Made by a program: the position numbers and the translations under genes. 5,200 bases of DNA from RGIG8709 sp045575975 (GTDB lineage Bacteria; Bacillota; Clostridia; Monoglobales; Monoglobaceae). Location: assembly GCA_045575975.1 (NCBI GenBank), contig JAZNFO010000055.1, positions 1-5,200 on the forward strand, read 5' to 3'. This document shows, piece by piece, positions 1-5,119 of the stretch; position 1 is the stretch's first letter; each line of letters starts with the position of its first letter. The notes under the pieces are model-generated. The model was not told the origin of the DNA. It made no database searches and saw only the letters and a list, made by a program, of their open reading frames with translations.

Positions 1-11
1 ATAATTAAGTA

Positions 12-17
12 TATAAT
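12..17 (+). promoter_or_regulatory. Possible -10 box for the septum gene
   Basis: TATAAT lies 37 bases before the ATG at 55. The matching -35 region would be outside the window, so this is only a candidate. AT-rich DNA gives such hexamers by chance. Confidence 0.3.
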
Positions 18-54
18 TATTGTGTGCAACTAAGAAAAAAGGGGGGGCAATAAT

Positions 55-357
55 ATGGCAAAAAAAGTTGTTAAAAGAAGATTGAATTTGCGCAAATTTT
101 TTGGATTTATAACGTTACTTGTTTTACTTCTTTATGTTTGCTGTACATTTGTTCACCAGAAAATCAGTCTTGAGCAAAGATATGCTATAGTCAAGGATAT
201 AGAAAATCAGATATCCGAAGCTAAGCTTGAACAGGATATGCTTAAAAAGGAGCTTGAAAAAGTTAATTCTGATGAGTATCTTGAAAAACTTGCTCGTGAA
301 AAACTCGGACTTATCAAACCTAATGACCGTGTTTTTGTTGATGTTACAAAAGATTAA
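55..357 (+). CDS. DivIC/FtsB-family septum formation initiator
   Basis: A 100-residue single-pass membrane protein. A basic cytoplasmic N-terminus (residues 3-14) is followed by a hydrophobic segment at about 15-33, a charged heptad-like stretch at about 36-71 that should form a coiled coil, and the typical family ending YLEKLAREKLGLIKPND (75-91) followed by RVFVDV. Length and layout fit the DivIC/FtsB family. Members act in the divisome, where they bind FtsL and DivIB/FtsQ and help activate septal peptidoglycan synthesis. The ATG at 55 is preceded by a run of seven G (41-47), which serves as the Shine-Dalgarno sequence. In Bacillus subtilis divIC lies beside the S1-domain gene yabR, and the same order is seen here. 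A terminator directly after the stop separates this gene from the next. The family is clear; choosing between the names divIC and ftsB is not possible from sequence alone. Confidence 0.9.
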   Translation: MAKKVVKRRLNLRKFFGFITLLVLLLYVCCTFVHQKISLEQRYAIVKDIENQISEAKLEQDMLKKELEKVNSDEYLEKLAREKLGLIKPNDRVFVDVTKD

Positions 358-363
358 AAAATC

Positions 364-405
364 AAAAGCTTTCCCCTTTTTAAAAGGGGCAAAAGCTCTT
401 TTTTT
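364..405 (+). terminator. Rho-independent terminator after the septum gene
   Basis: AGCTTTCCCCTTTT (367-380) pairs with AAAAGGGG (382-389) and, past a two-base bulge, with AAAGCT (392-397). The hairpin is followed by a run of seven T (399-405). It starts within ten bases of the stop codon and should separate the division gene from the four-gene run downstream. Confidence 0.85.
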
Positions 406-430
406 ATAGAATTTTTACTTTTTGCTTTTT

Positions 431-480
431 CTCGCCCGTGGTTAAGGCTTTGTGAAAATTTGTGATTACTTGCGGGCGGA
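431..480 (+). promoter_or_regulatory. Inverted repeat in the leader of the S1 gene
   Basis: CGCCCG (433-438) is complementary to CGGGCG (473-478), and G-U pairs extend the stem to nine (432-440 with 471-479). The loop of 30 bases holds the alternative GTG start at 462. The 3' arm overlaps the only purine-rich stretch upstream of ATG 501, so folding could affect initiation. This GC-rich pair stands out in an otherwise AT-rich leader, but its function is unproven. Confidence 0.35.
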
Positions 481-491
481 AAGGCAATGGA

Positions 492-497
492 TATAAT
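492..497 (+). promoter_or_regulatory. TATAAT hexamer just upstream of the S1 gene start
   Basis: A perfect TATAAT, with a weak -35-like TTGCGG at 470-475 (16-base spacer), sits only three bases before ATG 501. If used, transcription would start near 503-505. That would leave ATG 507 as an almost leaderless start. It may equally be chance in AT-rich DNA. Confidence 0.25.
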
Positions 498-500
498 TTT

Positions 501-947
501 ATGCAAATGCAGGCAGGGGATATTTGTCAGGGTAAGGTTTCCGGGATTGTTCCTTTTGGAGCTTTTGTTGAGCTTGAAAACGGAGGGTCAGGGTTAGTAC
601 ATATTTCAGAGGTATCTTTTGAATATGTAGAGGATGTAAGCAAGCATCTTAAAATCGGACAAGAGGTTAAGGTAAAAGTGCTTGGAATTGATGAAAAAGG
701 TAAAATCAGCTTGTCAATAAAAAGAGCATCCGAAAATTTTCAGAAAAAACCGAAACCACAGAAAAAGGTTGAGGAACCAATAGGAGCAAGACCTCCTGAA
801 GAGTTTTCTTTTAATACAAAAAATTCAGAGTCTATGTCTTTTGAAGATATGCTTTTAAGATTTAAACATGACAGTGAAGAAAAGATTCAGGATTTGAAGA
901 GAAACACCGAGGGAAAACGCAACGGAGGATATAAAAGGTCCTATTAA
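501..947 (+). CDS. S1-domain RNA-binding protein, YabR-like
   Basis: A 148-residue protein. Residues 3-74 form one S1 RNA-binding domain, with the hallmark runs GDICQGKVSGIVPFGAFVEL (6-25) and GLVHISEVS (31-39), then KIGQEVKVKVLGID and a closing KISLSIKR. A Lys/Pro/Glu linker follows, then a segment SFEDMLLRFKHDSEEK (113-128) and a basic tail, as in YabR-like proteins of Firmicutes. It probably binds RNA or ribosomes in the cytoplasm; the exact target is not known from sequence. ATG 501 is chosen because the S1 homology begins right after it. An in-frame GTG at 462 would add 13 residues without S1 character. Neither start has a well-spaced ribosome binding site: the nearest purine run for 501 is GGCGGAAAGG at 475-484, about 16 bases away. 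First gene of the S1-NfeD-SPFH-YebC run. Confidence 0.85.
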   Translation: MQMQAGDICQGKVSGIVPFGAFVELENGGSGLVHISEVSFEYVEDVSKHLKIGQEVKVKVLGIDEKGKISLSIKRASENFQKKPKPQKKVEEPIGARPPEEFSFNTKNSESMSFEDMLLRFKHDSEEKIQDLKRNTEGKRNGGYKRSY

Positions 948-978
948 TTCTAAATTGATTTAAAGATAGGAGTTTTTT

Positions 979-1407
979 ATGAATAATGGTGTGATTTTTT
1001 GGATTATTTTGGCTGTTGTTCTTGGATTTGTTGAATCTATGACTGTATCAATGGTCAGTATATGGGGTGCAGTTGCAGCTATTTTATGTGCAATACTTGC
1101 ATCTCTTGGCATATCCTATGAAATTGTCTCTGTTTGTTTTGTTGTTATTACTGCCATTTTGCTTCTTGCAACAAGACCTTTGGCGAAAAGACTTTTAAAC
1201 AGCAGAACTGTTGCAACTAATGCTGACAGAATTATCGGAAGTGAAGCAAGGGTGATAAAGAAAATTTCAGAAAATGCATCAGGTCAGATTGATATTCGCG
1301 GACAAATCTGGACAGCATATGAAAAGGATAGCAACGAACTTGAAATTGGAGACAGGGTAAGAGTTGTTTCTATTGAAGGTGTTAAGGCTATTGTTGAAAA
1401 AATATAA
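979..1407 (+). CDS. NfeD-family membrane protein, short type
   Basis: A 142-residue protein with three hydrophobic segments (about 4-24, 27-46 and 48-66), a basic cytoplasmic link (RPLAKRLLNSR, 66-76), and a C-terminal soluble OB-fold domain (about 84-142). The OB domain shows the family pattern IGSEARVIKKI, GQIDIRGQIWTAYEK and IGDRVRVVSIEGVKAIVEK. It lacks the N-terminal ClpP-like protease domain of long NfeD proteins, so it is the short form. Short NfeD proteins are encoded with SPFH (stomatin, paraslipin, flotillin) genes and are thought to bind them through the OB domain; E. coli ybbJ with qmcA and B. subtilis yuaF with floT are known pairs. The SPFH partner begins 20 bases downstream. 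A good AGGAG (968-972) sits 6 bases before the ATG. Gene identity is firm; the cellular role of this protein is only inferred. Confidence 0.92.
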   Translation: MNNGVIFWIILAVVLGFVESMTVSMVSIWGAVAAILCAILASLGISYEIVSVCFVVITAILLLATRPLAKRLLNSRTVATNADRIIGSEARVIKKISENASGQIDIRGQIWTAYEKDSNELEIGDRVRVVSIEGVKAIVEKI

Positions 1408-1427
1408 TTTTAAGGGAGCGATGAGTA

Positions 1428-2348
1428 ATGTATATTTTTATATTGATTTTAATAGCAATAGTAATAGCTATTGCAAACATAAAAATTGTACCTCAGGCTC
1501 ATGCATATGTTGTTGAGCGACTTGGAGCATACAGTGCAACATGGAATGTGGGGCTTCATTTTAAAATTCCATTCATTGAAAGAATTGCAAAGTCTGTCTC
1601 TTTAAAAGAGCAGGTTGTTGATTTTGAACCACAGCCGGTTATTACCAAGGATAATGTTACTATGCAGATTGACACAGTTGTTTATTTTCAGATAACGGAC
1701 CCGAAGCTTTATTGTTATGGGGTTGAAAGACCTATGTCTGCAATTGAAAATTTAACTGCAACAACACTGAGAAACATTATTGGTGATATGGAGCTTGATG
1801 AAAGCTTAACTTCAAGAGATGTCATAAATTCAAGTATGAGATCTATTCTTGACGAAGCAACAGACCCGTGGGGAATTAAGGTTAACAGAGTTGAACTTAA
1901 AAATATTATACCGCCTTCCGGAATTCGTGAAGCAATGGAAAAACAGATGAAAGCTGAACGCGAAAGAAGAGAAGCTATTTTAAGGGCAGAGGGTGAGAAA
2001 AAATCTGCAATTTTAGTTGCAGAAGGAGAAAAGGAATCTGCCATTTTAAGAGCAGAGGCTGAAAAACAGTCACAGATTTTGCGTGCAGAAGCGGAAAGAG
2101 AATCTGCTATAAGAGTTGCAGAGGGTGAAGCTGAGGCTATTATTAATATTAAAAAGGCAACAGCCGAAGGTATTAAAATGTTAAATGATGCAGCACCAAG
2201 TGATGCTGTTCTTAAAATAAAAAGCCTTGAAGCCTTTGAAAAAGCAGCGGACGGAAAGGCAACAAAAATTATTATTCCGTCTGAAATACAAGGTATTGCA
2301 GGCCTTGCAAAAGGAATAATTGAAACGGTTACAGAAGATAAGAAATAA
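1428..2348 (+). CDS. SPFH/band 7 (stomatin/QmcA-like) membrane protein
   Basis: A 306-residue protein. An N-terminal hydrophobic anchor (2-21) is followed by an SPFH/band 7 domain (about 22-175) with typical runs such as ERLGAYSATWNVGLHFKIPF (30-49), PVITKDNVTMQIDTVVYFQI (70-89) and WGIKVNRVELKNIIPP (148-163). A long Ala/Glu-rich coiled coil follows, with five tandem 11-residue units of the form AILRAEGEKxS (183-237), and then a C-terminal region with PSDAVLKIKSLEAFEK (257-272). Such proteins form large oligomeric cages or belts on the membrane and scaffold membrane microdomains. The anchor, length and C-terminal region resemble the QmcA/stomatin/paraslipin branch more than flotillin. AGGGAG (1413-1418) precedes ATG 1428 by 9 bases; another ATG at 1421 is out of frame. 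It is preceded by its expected NfeD partner. Confidence 0.93.
   Translation: MYIFILILIAIVIAIANIKIVPQAHAYVVERLGAYSATWNVGLHFKIPFIERIAKSVSLKEQVVDFEPQPVITKDNVTMQIDTVVYFQITDPKLYCYGVERPMSAIENLTATTLRNIIGDMELDESLTSRDVINSSMRSILDEATDPWGIKVNRVELKNIIPPSGIREAMEKQMKAERERREAILRAEGEKKSAILVAEGEKESAILRAEAEKQSQILRAEAERESAIRVAEGEAEAIINIKKATAEGIKMLNDAAPSDAVLKIKSLEAFEKAADGKATKIIIPSEIQGIAGLAKGIIETVTEDKK
1974..2138 (+). repeat. Five tandem 33-bp units coding 11-residue coiled-coil repeats
   Basis: Within the SPFH gene, residues 183-237 are five consecutive 11-residue units: AILRAEGEKKS, AILVAEGEKES, AILRAEAEKQS, QILRAEAERES and AIRVAEGEAEA. The DNA copies have diverged at synonymous sites, so protein structure rather than recent duplication appears to maintain the pattern. 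An 11-residue period suits a right-handed coiled coil of the type seen in stomatin-family proteins. Confidence 0.85.
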
Positions 2349-2364
2349 TAGGAGGATATAAGTA

Positions 2365-3105
2365 ATGTCAGGACATTCCAAATGGGCAACGATTAAAAGA
2401 AAAAAGGGTGCAATTGATGCAAAAAGAGGTAAACTTTTCACCAAAATAGGTAGAGAACTTATGGTGGCGGTCAAAGAGGGCGGTCCCGATCCGGACAGTA
2501 ACTCAAAACTCAGAGACGCCATTGCTAAAGCAAAAGCAAATAATATGCCGAATGATACAATTCAGAGAAGCATCAAAAAAGCATCAGGTGAAGGCAATGC
2601 AAATGAATATTTTGAAATGGTGTACGAAGGTTATGGACCAAGCGGTATAGCTGTTATGGTTGAAACCCTGTCAGATAACAAAAATAGAACAGCAGGGGAT
2701 TTAAGACACTATTTTGATAAATTTGGCGGAAATCTTGGACAGACCGGTTCTGTGGGATTTATGTTTGACAGAAAAGGTGTTATTGTTATTGCAAAAGACG
2801 GGGCAATTGACGAGGATACTTTAATGATGGATGCTTTAGATGCGGGAGCAGAGGATTTTTCAGCAGAAGATGAGTGCTTTGAAATCACAACGACTCCTGA
2901 AGATTTCAGTGCAACCCGTGAAGCTTTAGAACAAAAAGGTTATGCTTTCGAACAGGCAGAAATCAGCTATGTTCCTAAAACAACAACAGAGCTTACAAAT
3001 GAGGAAGATATTTCCAAAATGGAAAAGCTTATTGATGCCCTTGAAGATAATGACGATGTGCAAAATGTTTACCATACATGGGAAATGCCTGATGATGAAG
3101 AATAA
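2365..3105 (+). CDS. YebC/PmpR/TACO1-family regulator or translation factor
   Basis: A 246-residue protein with the family's invariant N-terminus MSGHSKWATIKRKKGAIDAK (1-20). RGKLFTKIGRELMVAVKEGG (21-40), an N-terminal helical domain to about 77, EMVYEGYGPSGIAVMVE (84-100), NKNRTAGDLRH, GGNLGQTGSVGFMFDRKG and the closing DDVQNVYHTWEM (230-241) follow. The length is normal for the family. Members were first described as DNA-binding transcriptional regulators (PmpR). More recent work on bacterial and mitochondrial members (TACO1) links the family to relief of ribosome stalling on proline-rich stretches. Which role applies here cannot be told from sequence. AGGAGG (2350-2355) lies 9 bases before the ATG. 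The gene starts 16 bases after the SPFH gene, so co-transcription is likely, and a strong terminator follows. Confidence 0.95.
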   Translation: MSGHSKWATIKRKKGAIDAKRGKLFTKIGRELMVAVKEGGPDPDSNSKLRDAIAKAKANNMPNDTIQRSIKKASGEGNANEYFEMVYEGYGPSGIAVMVETLSDNKNRTAGDLRHYFDKFGGNLGQTGSVGFMFDRKGVIVIAKDGAIDEDTLMMDALDAGAEDFSAEDECFEITTTPEDFSATREALEQKGYAFEQAEISYVPKTTTELTNEEDISKMEKLIDALEDNDDVQNVYHTWEMPDDEE

Positions 3106-3119
3106 TTTATAGCTATAAA
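3106..3119. repeat. Perfect 14-bp palindrome after the YebC gene
   Basis: TTTATAGCTATAAA begins one base after the yebC-type stop codon and runs into the base of the following terminator. It could be a protein-binding site or simply part of the AT-rich tail. Confidence 0.4.
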
Positions 3120-3144
3120 CTCCTCCGTATGCGGAGGGGTTTAT
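3115..3144 (+). terminator. Rho-independent terminator of the four-gene run
   Basis: ATAAACTCCTCCG (3115-3127) pairs with CGGAGGGGTTTAT (3132-3144) around a TATG loop: 13 pairs with one G-U. T-rich sequence follows (3144-3154). It lies between convergent transcripts and could also hinder readthrough from the minus strand, but the T tract favours plus-strand termination. Confidence 0.9.
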
Positions 3145-3145
3145 T

Positions 3146-3525
3146 TTATATTTGATTTAAAATGATTTTAAAGAGCAACGCACCGCGGGTTTTTCCGTTT
3201 TCATAGCCTTTTGTAACAATAATATAAAGAACTCCGTCATATTCACATACAGATGGATAATGGATTACTCCCCAGTAATTTTCATCAGATTTAAAAAGCG
3301 TATATCTGTTGAGCAAGCGGTGTCCCATGTTTCTCCATAGTCTTTGGAAATATAAACAAGAGGAACTTTTTTGTCATTTCTGCAGAACATATAGAGTGTG
3401 TCTTCTGCATATATAATAGAGGTTTCAGGACAGTCGTGTTCTGAGCCGTCAGGCAGGTATTCATTTTCAGAAAGCTTTGAAAGTCTCCATTCATTATTAA
3501 TTTTTCCTGAGTTTGAAATTTGCAT
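3146..3525 (-). pseudogene. Truncated, frameshifted sialidase-like (BNR/Asp-box) remnant
   Basis: Two minus-strand frames together read like the C-terminal third of a sialidase-type beta-propeller. The first frame (3525-3265) has HDCPETSIIYAEDTLYMFCR, resembling the NEP/R-N strand of sialidases, and a clear Asp box in YISKDYGETWD (SxDxGxTW), ending near 3322. Sequence then resumes in the frame one base back (the -1 frame), with YTLFKSDENYWGVIHYPSV and EYDGVLYIIVTKGYENGK, to a stop at 3146. The shift lies between about 3324 and 3290 and fits a one-base deletion. The N-terminal two thirds are absent: a stop occurs in the first frame just upstream of ATG 3525, and the neighbouring small gene overlaps it. 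No ribosome binding site precedes ATG 3525. Sialidases and related hydrolases of this fold cleave or bind glycans; this remnant is unlikely to be active. A sequencing error could explain the shift but not the missing N-terminus. Confidence 0.65.
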
Positions 3526-3757
3526 TTTGCTGATTACTTTTGATAAAAGATATTATATCTTCTAAAGCAGATATATCACATTTTTCATTATCAATAAATT
3601 TTATGATTAGATTATCAAAATCTGTTGGATTCATATTGCATTTTTCAAGGCAATCAATGTTAAAAAATCTGAAAATCTCAGGAATTATATTTTCTTTTTG
3701 AGTATGCTCTGCAAGGAAGGTTGCAAGCGAATGACTTTCTTTAAATTTGTTTTCCAT
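3497..3757 (-). CDS. Small hypothetical protein, 86 residues
   Basis: I do not recognise this gene. It encodes an 86-residue, mostly helical, soluble-looking protein (MENKFKESHSLATFLAEHTQ at the start), with two Cys near the middle (IDCLEKCNMNP), acidic stretches (FIDNEKCDISALEDI) and an Asn/Gln/Lys-rich end. There is no signal peptide or membrane segment. ATG 3757 is chosen because GGAGGG (3770-3765) lies 7 bases upstream of it. An in-frame ATG at 3772 would put the start inside that ribosome binding site. The site is itself in one arm of a perfect inverted repeat (3765-3798). The last 29 bases overlap the sialidase-like remnant in another frame, so the natural C-terminus may have been altered by the event that truncated that gene. 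It lies downstream of the spoIVB terminator and so probably has its own promoter. Confidence 0.6.
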   Translation of the reverse strand: MENKFKESHSLATFLAEHTQKENIIPEIFRFFNIDCLEKCNMNPTDFDNLIIKFIDNEKCDISALEDIISFIKSNQQNANFKLRKN

Positions 3758-3764
3758 AATAAAT

Positions 3765-3798
3765 CCCTCCATTATTTTTATTGTAACATAATGGAGGG
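3765..3798 (-). promoter_or_regulatory. Perfect 11-bp inverted repeat covering the small gene's ribosome binding site
   Basis: CCCTCCATTAT (plus 3765-3775) and ATAATGGAGGG (3788-3798) are exact reverse complements with a 12-base spacer. In the minus-strand transcript the hairpin's 3' arm holds the GGAGGG that serves ATG 3757, paired to an upstream CCCTCC that mimics the anti-Shine-Dalgarno. Folding should block translation unless it is opened by a protein, a ligand, temperature or a competing RNA. Alternatively it is a DNA operator. There is no T tract, so it is not a terminator. Confidence 0.65.
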
Positions 3799-3804
3799 GG
3801 AATT

Positions 3805-3810
3805 ACTATA
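3805..3810 (-). promoter_or_regulatory. Possible -10 box for the small gene
   Basis: TATAGT on the minus strand would place a transcription start near 3798, right at the 5' arm of the inverted repeat. No good -35 hexamer was found at the expected spacing, so this is weak. Confidence 0.25.
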
Positions 3811-3846
3811 ACTATTTTGCTTTTATTTTTCTTTTGTGTTTTACCC

Positions 3847-3896
3847 ATAAAAAATATGCACATCCAAAAGTGTTTGACTTTTGGTGTGCATATTAA
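3847..3896 (-). terminator. Rho-independent terminator of the spoIVB-type gene
   Basis: Read on the minus strand, AATATGCACACCAAAAG (3894-3878) pairs with CTTTTGGATGTGCATATT (3870-3853) with one bulged base and a 7-base loop. A run of T follows. It begins 23 bases after the stop codon and separates the protease gene from the small gene. Confidence 0.9.
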
Positions 3897-3917
3897 AAAT
3901 AGTGAGTCTTTCCGTTA

Positions 3918-4946
3918 TTATTTTTTTTTCTCTGCTTCAGAGAGCATATTCTCTATAAATATGCCATAACCTTTTGTCGGATCATTCACGAATACATGGG
4001 TTACCGCTCCGATGAGTTTCCCGTTTTGTATAATCGGACTGCCTGACATTCCCTGAACTATCCCGCCTGTTTTTTCGAGGAGTTCTTTATCTGTGATTTT
4101 TATAATCATATCCTTATTTCCGTTTTCCTGTGATGTGGAAATTTTAAGAATTTCAATTTCATATTCTTTTGGTATTGAATTTTCAATAGTTGTTATAATT
4201 GATGCTTTTCCTTTTATAATTTTTTCTCGCCTGCCAACGAGAACAGGTGTGTGTTGTCTTGAAAGGTCTGATTTAATTACACCGTATAATCCGTGTTCTG
4301 TGTTATTTTTTACATTACCTAAGATTTTGCTGTCAGATGAAAATGTCCCTTTTAATTCACCCGGAATTCCTTTTTTCCCTTTAACAACAGATATTATTTC
4401 AGCACTTAAGATTTCTCCTTCATTCGAAGGAATAATTTCTTCGTTATATGCACTGCATATTCCGTGACCAAGAGCTGCAAAGGTGTTATTTTCGGGATTG
4501 ATATAGGTTAATGTGCCGACTCCTGATGTTGCGTCCTTAACCCAGGCGCCAATTACGAAATCTTTTTCCTCGGCTGATTTTACCGGGGTGAGTTCCTGAG
4601 TTAAAACCTTATTGTTTCTGTTTACAGTGATATTAATTTTTTTTCCATTAAATTCAGACAGAGCCTTTTTTAATTCATAAACAGAACTAATTTTGGAACC
4701 GTCAATGTTTGTTATAATATCACCTTTTTTAATTCCTGCTTTTTCTGCAGGGGATGTACAGAAACCGCCTGTTGAGATTATCTCGGATGTTCCTGTAACG
4801 ATTACTCCTTCGGTGTATAGATTGACACCAATGCTTTGTCCGCAGGGAATAAGGTACACATTTTCTGATGCATAAGAGAGTGAGAAACCGGAACTTATAA
4901 TTACGAAAAGCATTATAAATAGATAAAATTTAAAGGCTTTCTTCAC
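3918..4946 (-). CDS. spoIVB: SpoIVB-type sporulation serine peptidase (family S55)
   Basis: A 342-residue secreted or membrane-anchored protease. Counting from GTG 4946, there is a basic start and hydrophobic segment (about 5-26), the family motif LIPCGQSIGV (32-41; a Gly is usual where Cys stands), a PDZ domain (about 50-120, SPAEKAGIKKGDIITNIDG), and an S55 peptidase domain. The catalytic residues are visible: His161 in ALGHGI, Asp286 in ITDKELLEK and Ser301 in QGMSGSPIIQNGKLIGAVTH. The Asp-Ser spacing of 15 matches Bacillus subtilis Asp363/Ser378. In sporulation SpoIVB is secreted from the forespore into the intermembrane space and cleaves SpoIVFA to trigger sigma-K activation. The protein is shorter than the B. 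subtilis one (about 425). GTG is chosen because GGGGG (4957-4953) lies 6 bases upstream and it gives a proper signal segment. The gene stands alone between terminators; spo0A, its usual follower, is absent here. Confidence 0.93.
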   Translation of the reverse strand: MKKAFKFYLFIMLFVIISSGFSLSYASENVYLIPCGQSIGVNLYTEGVIVTGTSEIISTGGFCTSPAEKAGIKKGDIITNIDGSKISSVYELKKALSEFNGKKINITVNRNNKVLTQELTPVKSAEEKDFVIGAWVKDATSGVGTLTYINPENNTFAALGHGICSAYNEEIIPSNEGEILSAEIISVVKGKKGIPGELKGTFSSDSKILGNVKNNTEHGLYGVIKSDLSRQHTPVLVGRREKIIKGKASIITTIENSIPKEYEIEILKISTSQENGNKDMIIKITDKELLEKTGGIVQGMSGSPIIQNGKLIGAVTHVFVNDPTKGYGIFIENMLSEAEKKK

Positions 4947-4990
4947 TGTATTCCCCCTTTTTAAATTATTTTTTATCGTTTGTACAGATT

Positions 4991-5021
4991 TAGTATTTGC
5001 ATTAAAATAAAATTCATATGT
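4991..5021 (-). promoter_or_regulatory. Weak sigma-G-like promoter candidate for spoIVB
   Basis: On the minus strand AATACTA (4997-4991) resembles the sigma-G -10 box CATACTA, and ACATA (5021-5017) resembles a -35 box, with a 19-base spacer that is one longer than usual. It would give a leader of about 38 bases. Forespore expression by sigma-G (and sigma-F) is known for B. subtilis spoIVB; the site itself is a guess. Confidence 0.25.
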
Positions 5022-5050
5022 AGAAATAAAGAACATAGACTCCAAAAATT

Positions 5051-5091
5051 TAAGCCTTGCCATAAGGAATTTCCATTTATGGCAAGGCTTA
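5051..5091 (-). terminator. Hairpin terminator after the Asn-rich gene
   Basis: AAGCCTTGCCATAA (5052-5065) and TTATGGCAAGGCTT (5077-5090) form a perfect 14-pair stem, 15 with the outer T-A, around an 11-base loop. On the minus strand AAATTTTT follows, 29 bases past the Asn-rich gene's stop. On the plus strand a run of six T follows, so it can stop transcription both ways. Confidence 0.8.
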
Positions 5092-5119
5092 TTTTTTGAA
5101 GAGTTTAGCTTAAAACGAA

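Noticed and set aside
227..409. Second plus-strand frame inside and after the septum gene
   Set aside because: It runs in another frame of a clear DivIC/FtsB gene and through its terminator hairpin; no ribosome binding site.
462..500. GTG start adding 13 residues to the S1 protein
   Set aside because: The added residues lack S1 homology and the GTG has no well-placed Shine-Dalgarno; ATG 501 fits the usual N-terminus better, though this remains uncertain.
1974..2138. CRISPR-like spacing of 33-bp repeats
   Set aside because: The units are contiguous, coding and diverged; there are no spacers.
1715..2389. Long open frame of 224 codons on the minus strand across the SPFH gene
   Set aside because: It is antisense to a clear SPFH gene with strong homology, is rich in Ser/Ala/Ile as expected from reverse reading of Glu/Ala repeats, and has no family features.
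2181..2522. Minus-strand open frame across the SPFH/YebC junction
   Set aside because: Antisense to two confidently identified genes; no recognisable protein features.
3361..3380. Programmed -1 frameshift at the A-run in the sialidase remnant
   Set aside because: The run (codons AAA AAA after GAC) does not fit the X-XXY-YYZ pattern in the zero frame, and the Asp box after it still reads in the original frame.
3758..3772. ATG at 3772 as start of the small gene
   Set aside because: It overlaps the GGAGGG that serves ATG 3757 and has no Shine-Dalgarno of its own at a good distance.
4093..4875. Plus-strand open frames (4093-4467 and 4693-4875) opposite spoIVB
   Set aside because: Both are antisense to a protease gene with all catalytic residues intact; no independent coding signals.
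4947..5063. ATG at 5063 adding 39 residues before SpoIVB
   Set aside because: This ATG lies within the upstream terminator hairpin, the extra residues precede the signal segment, and GTG 4946 has a strong ribosome binding site.
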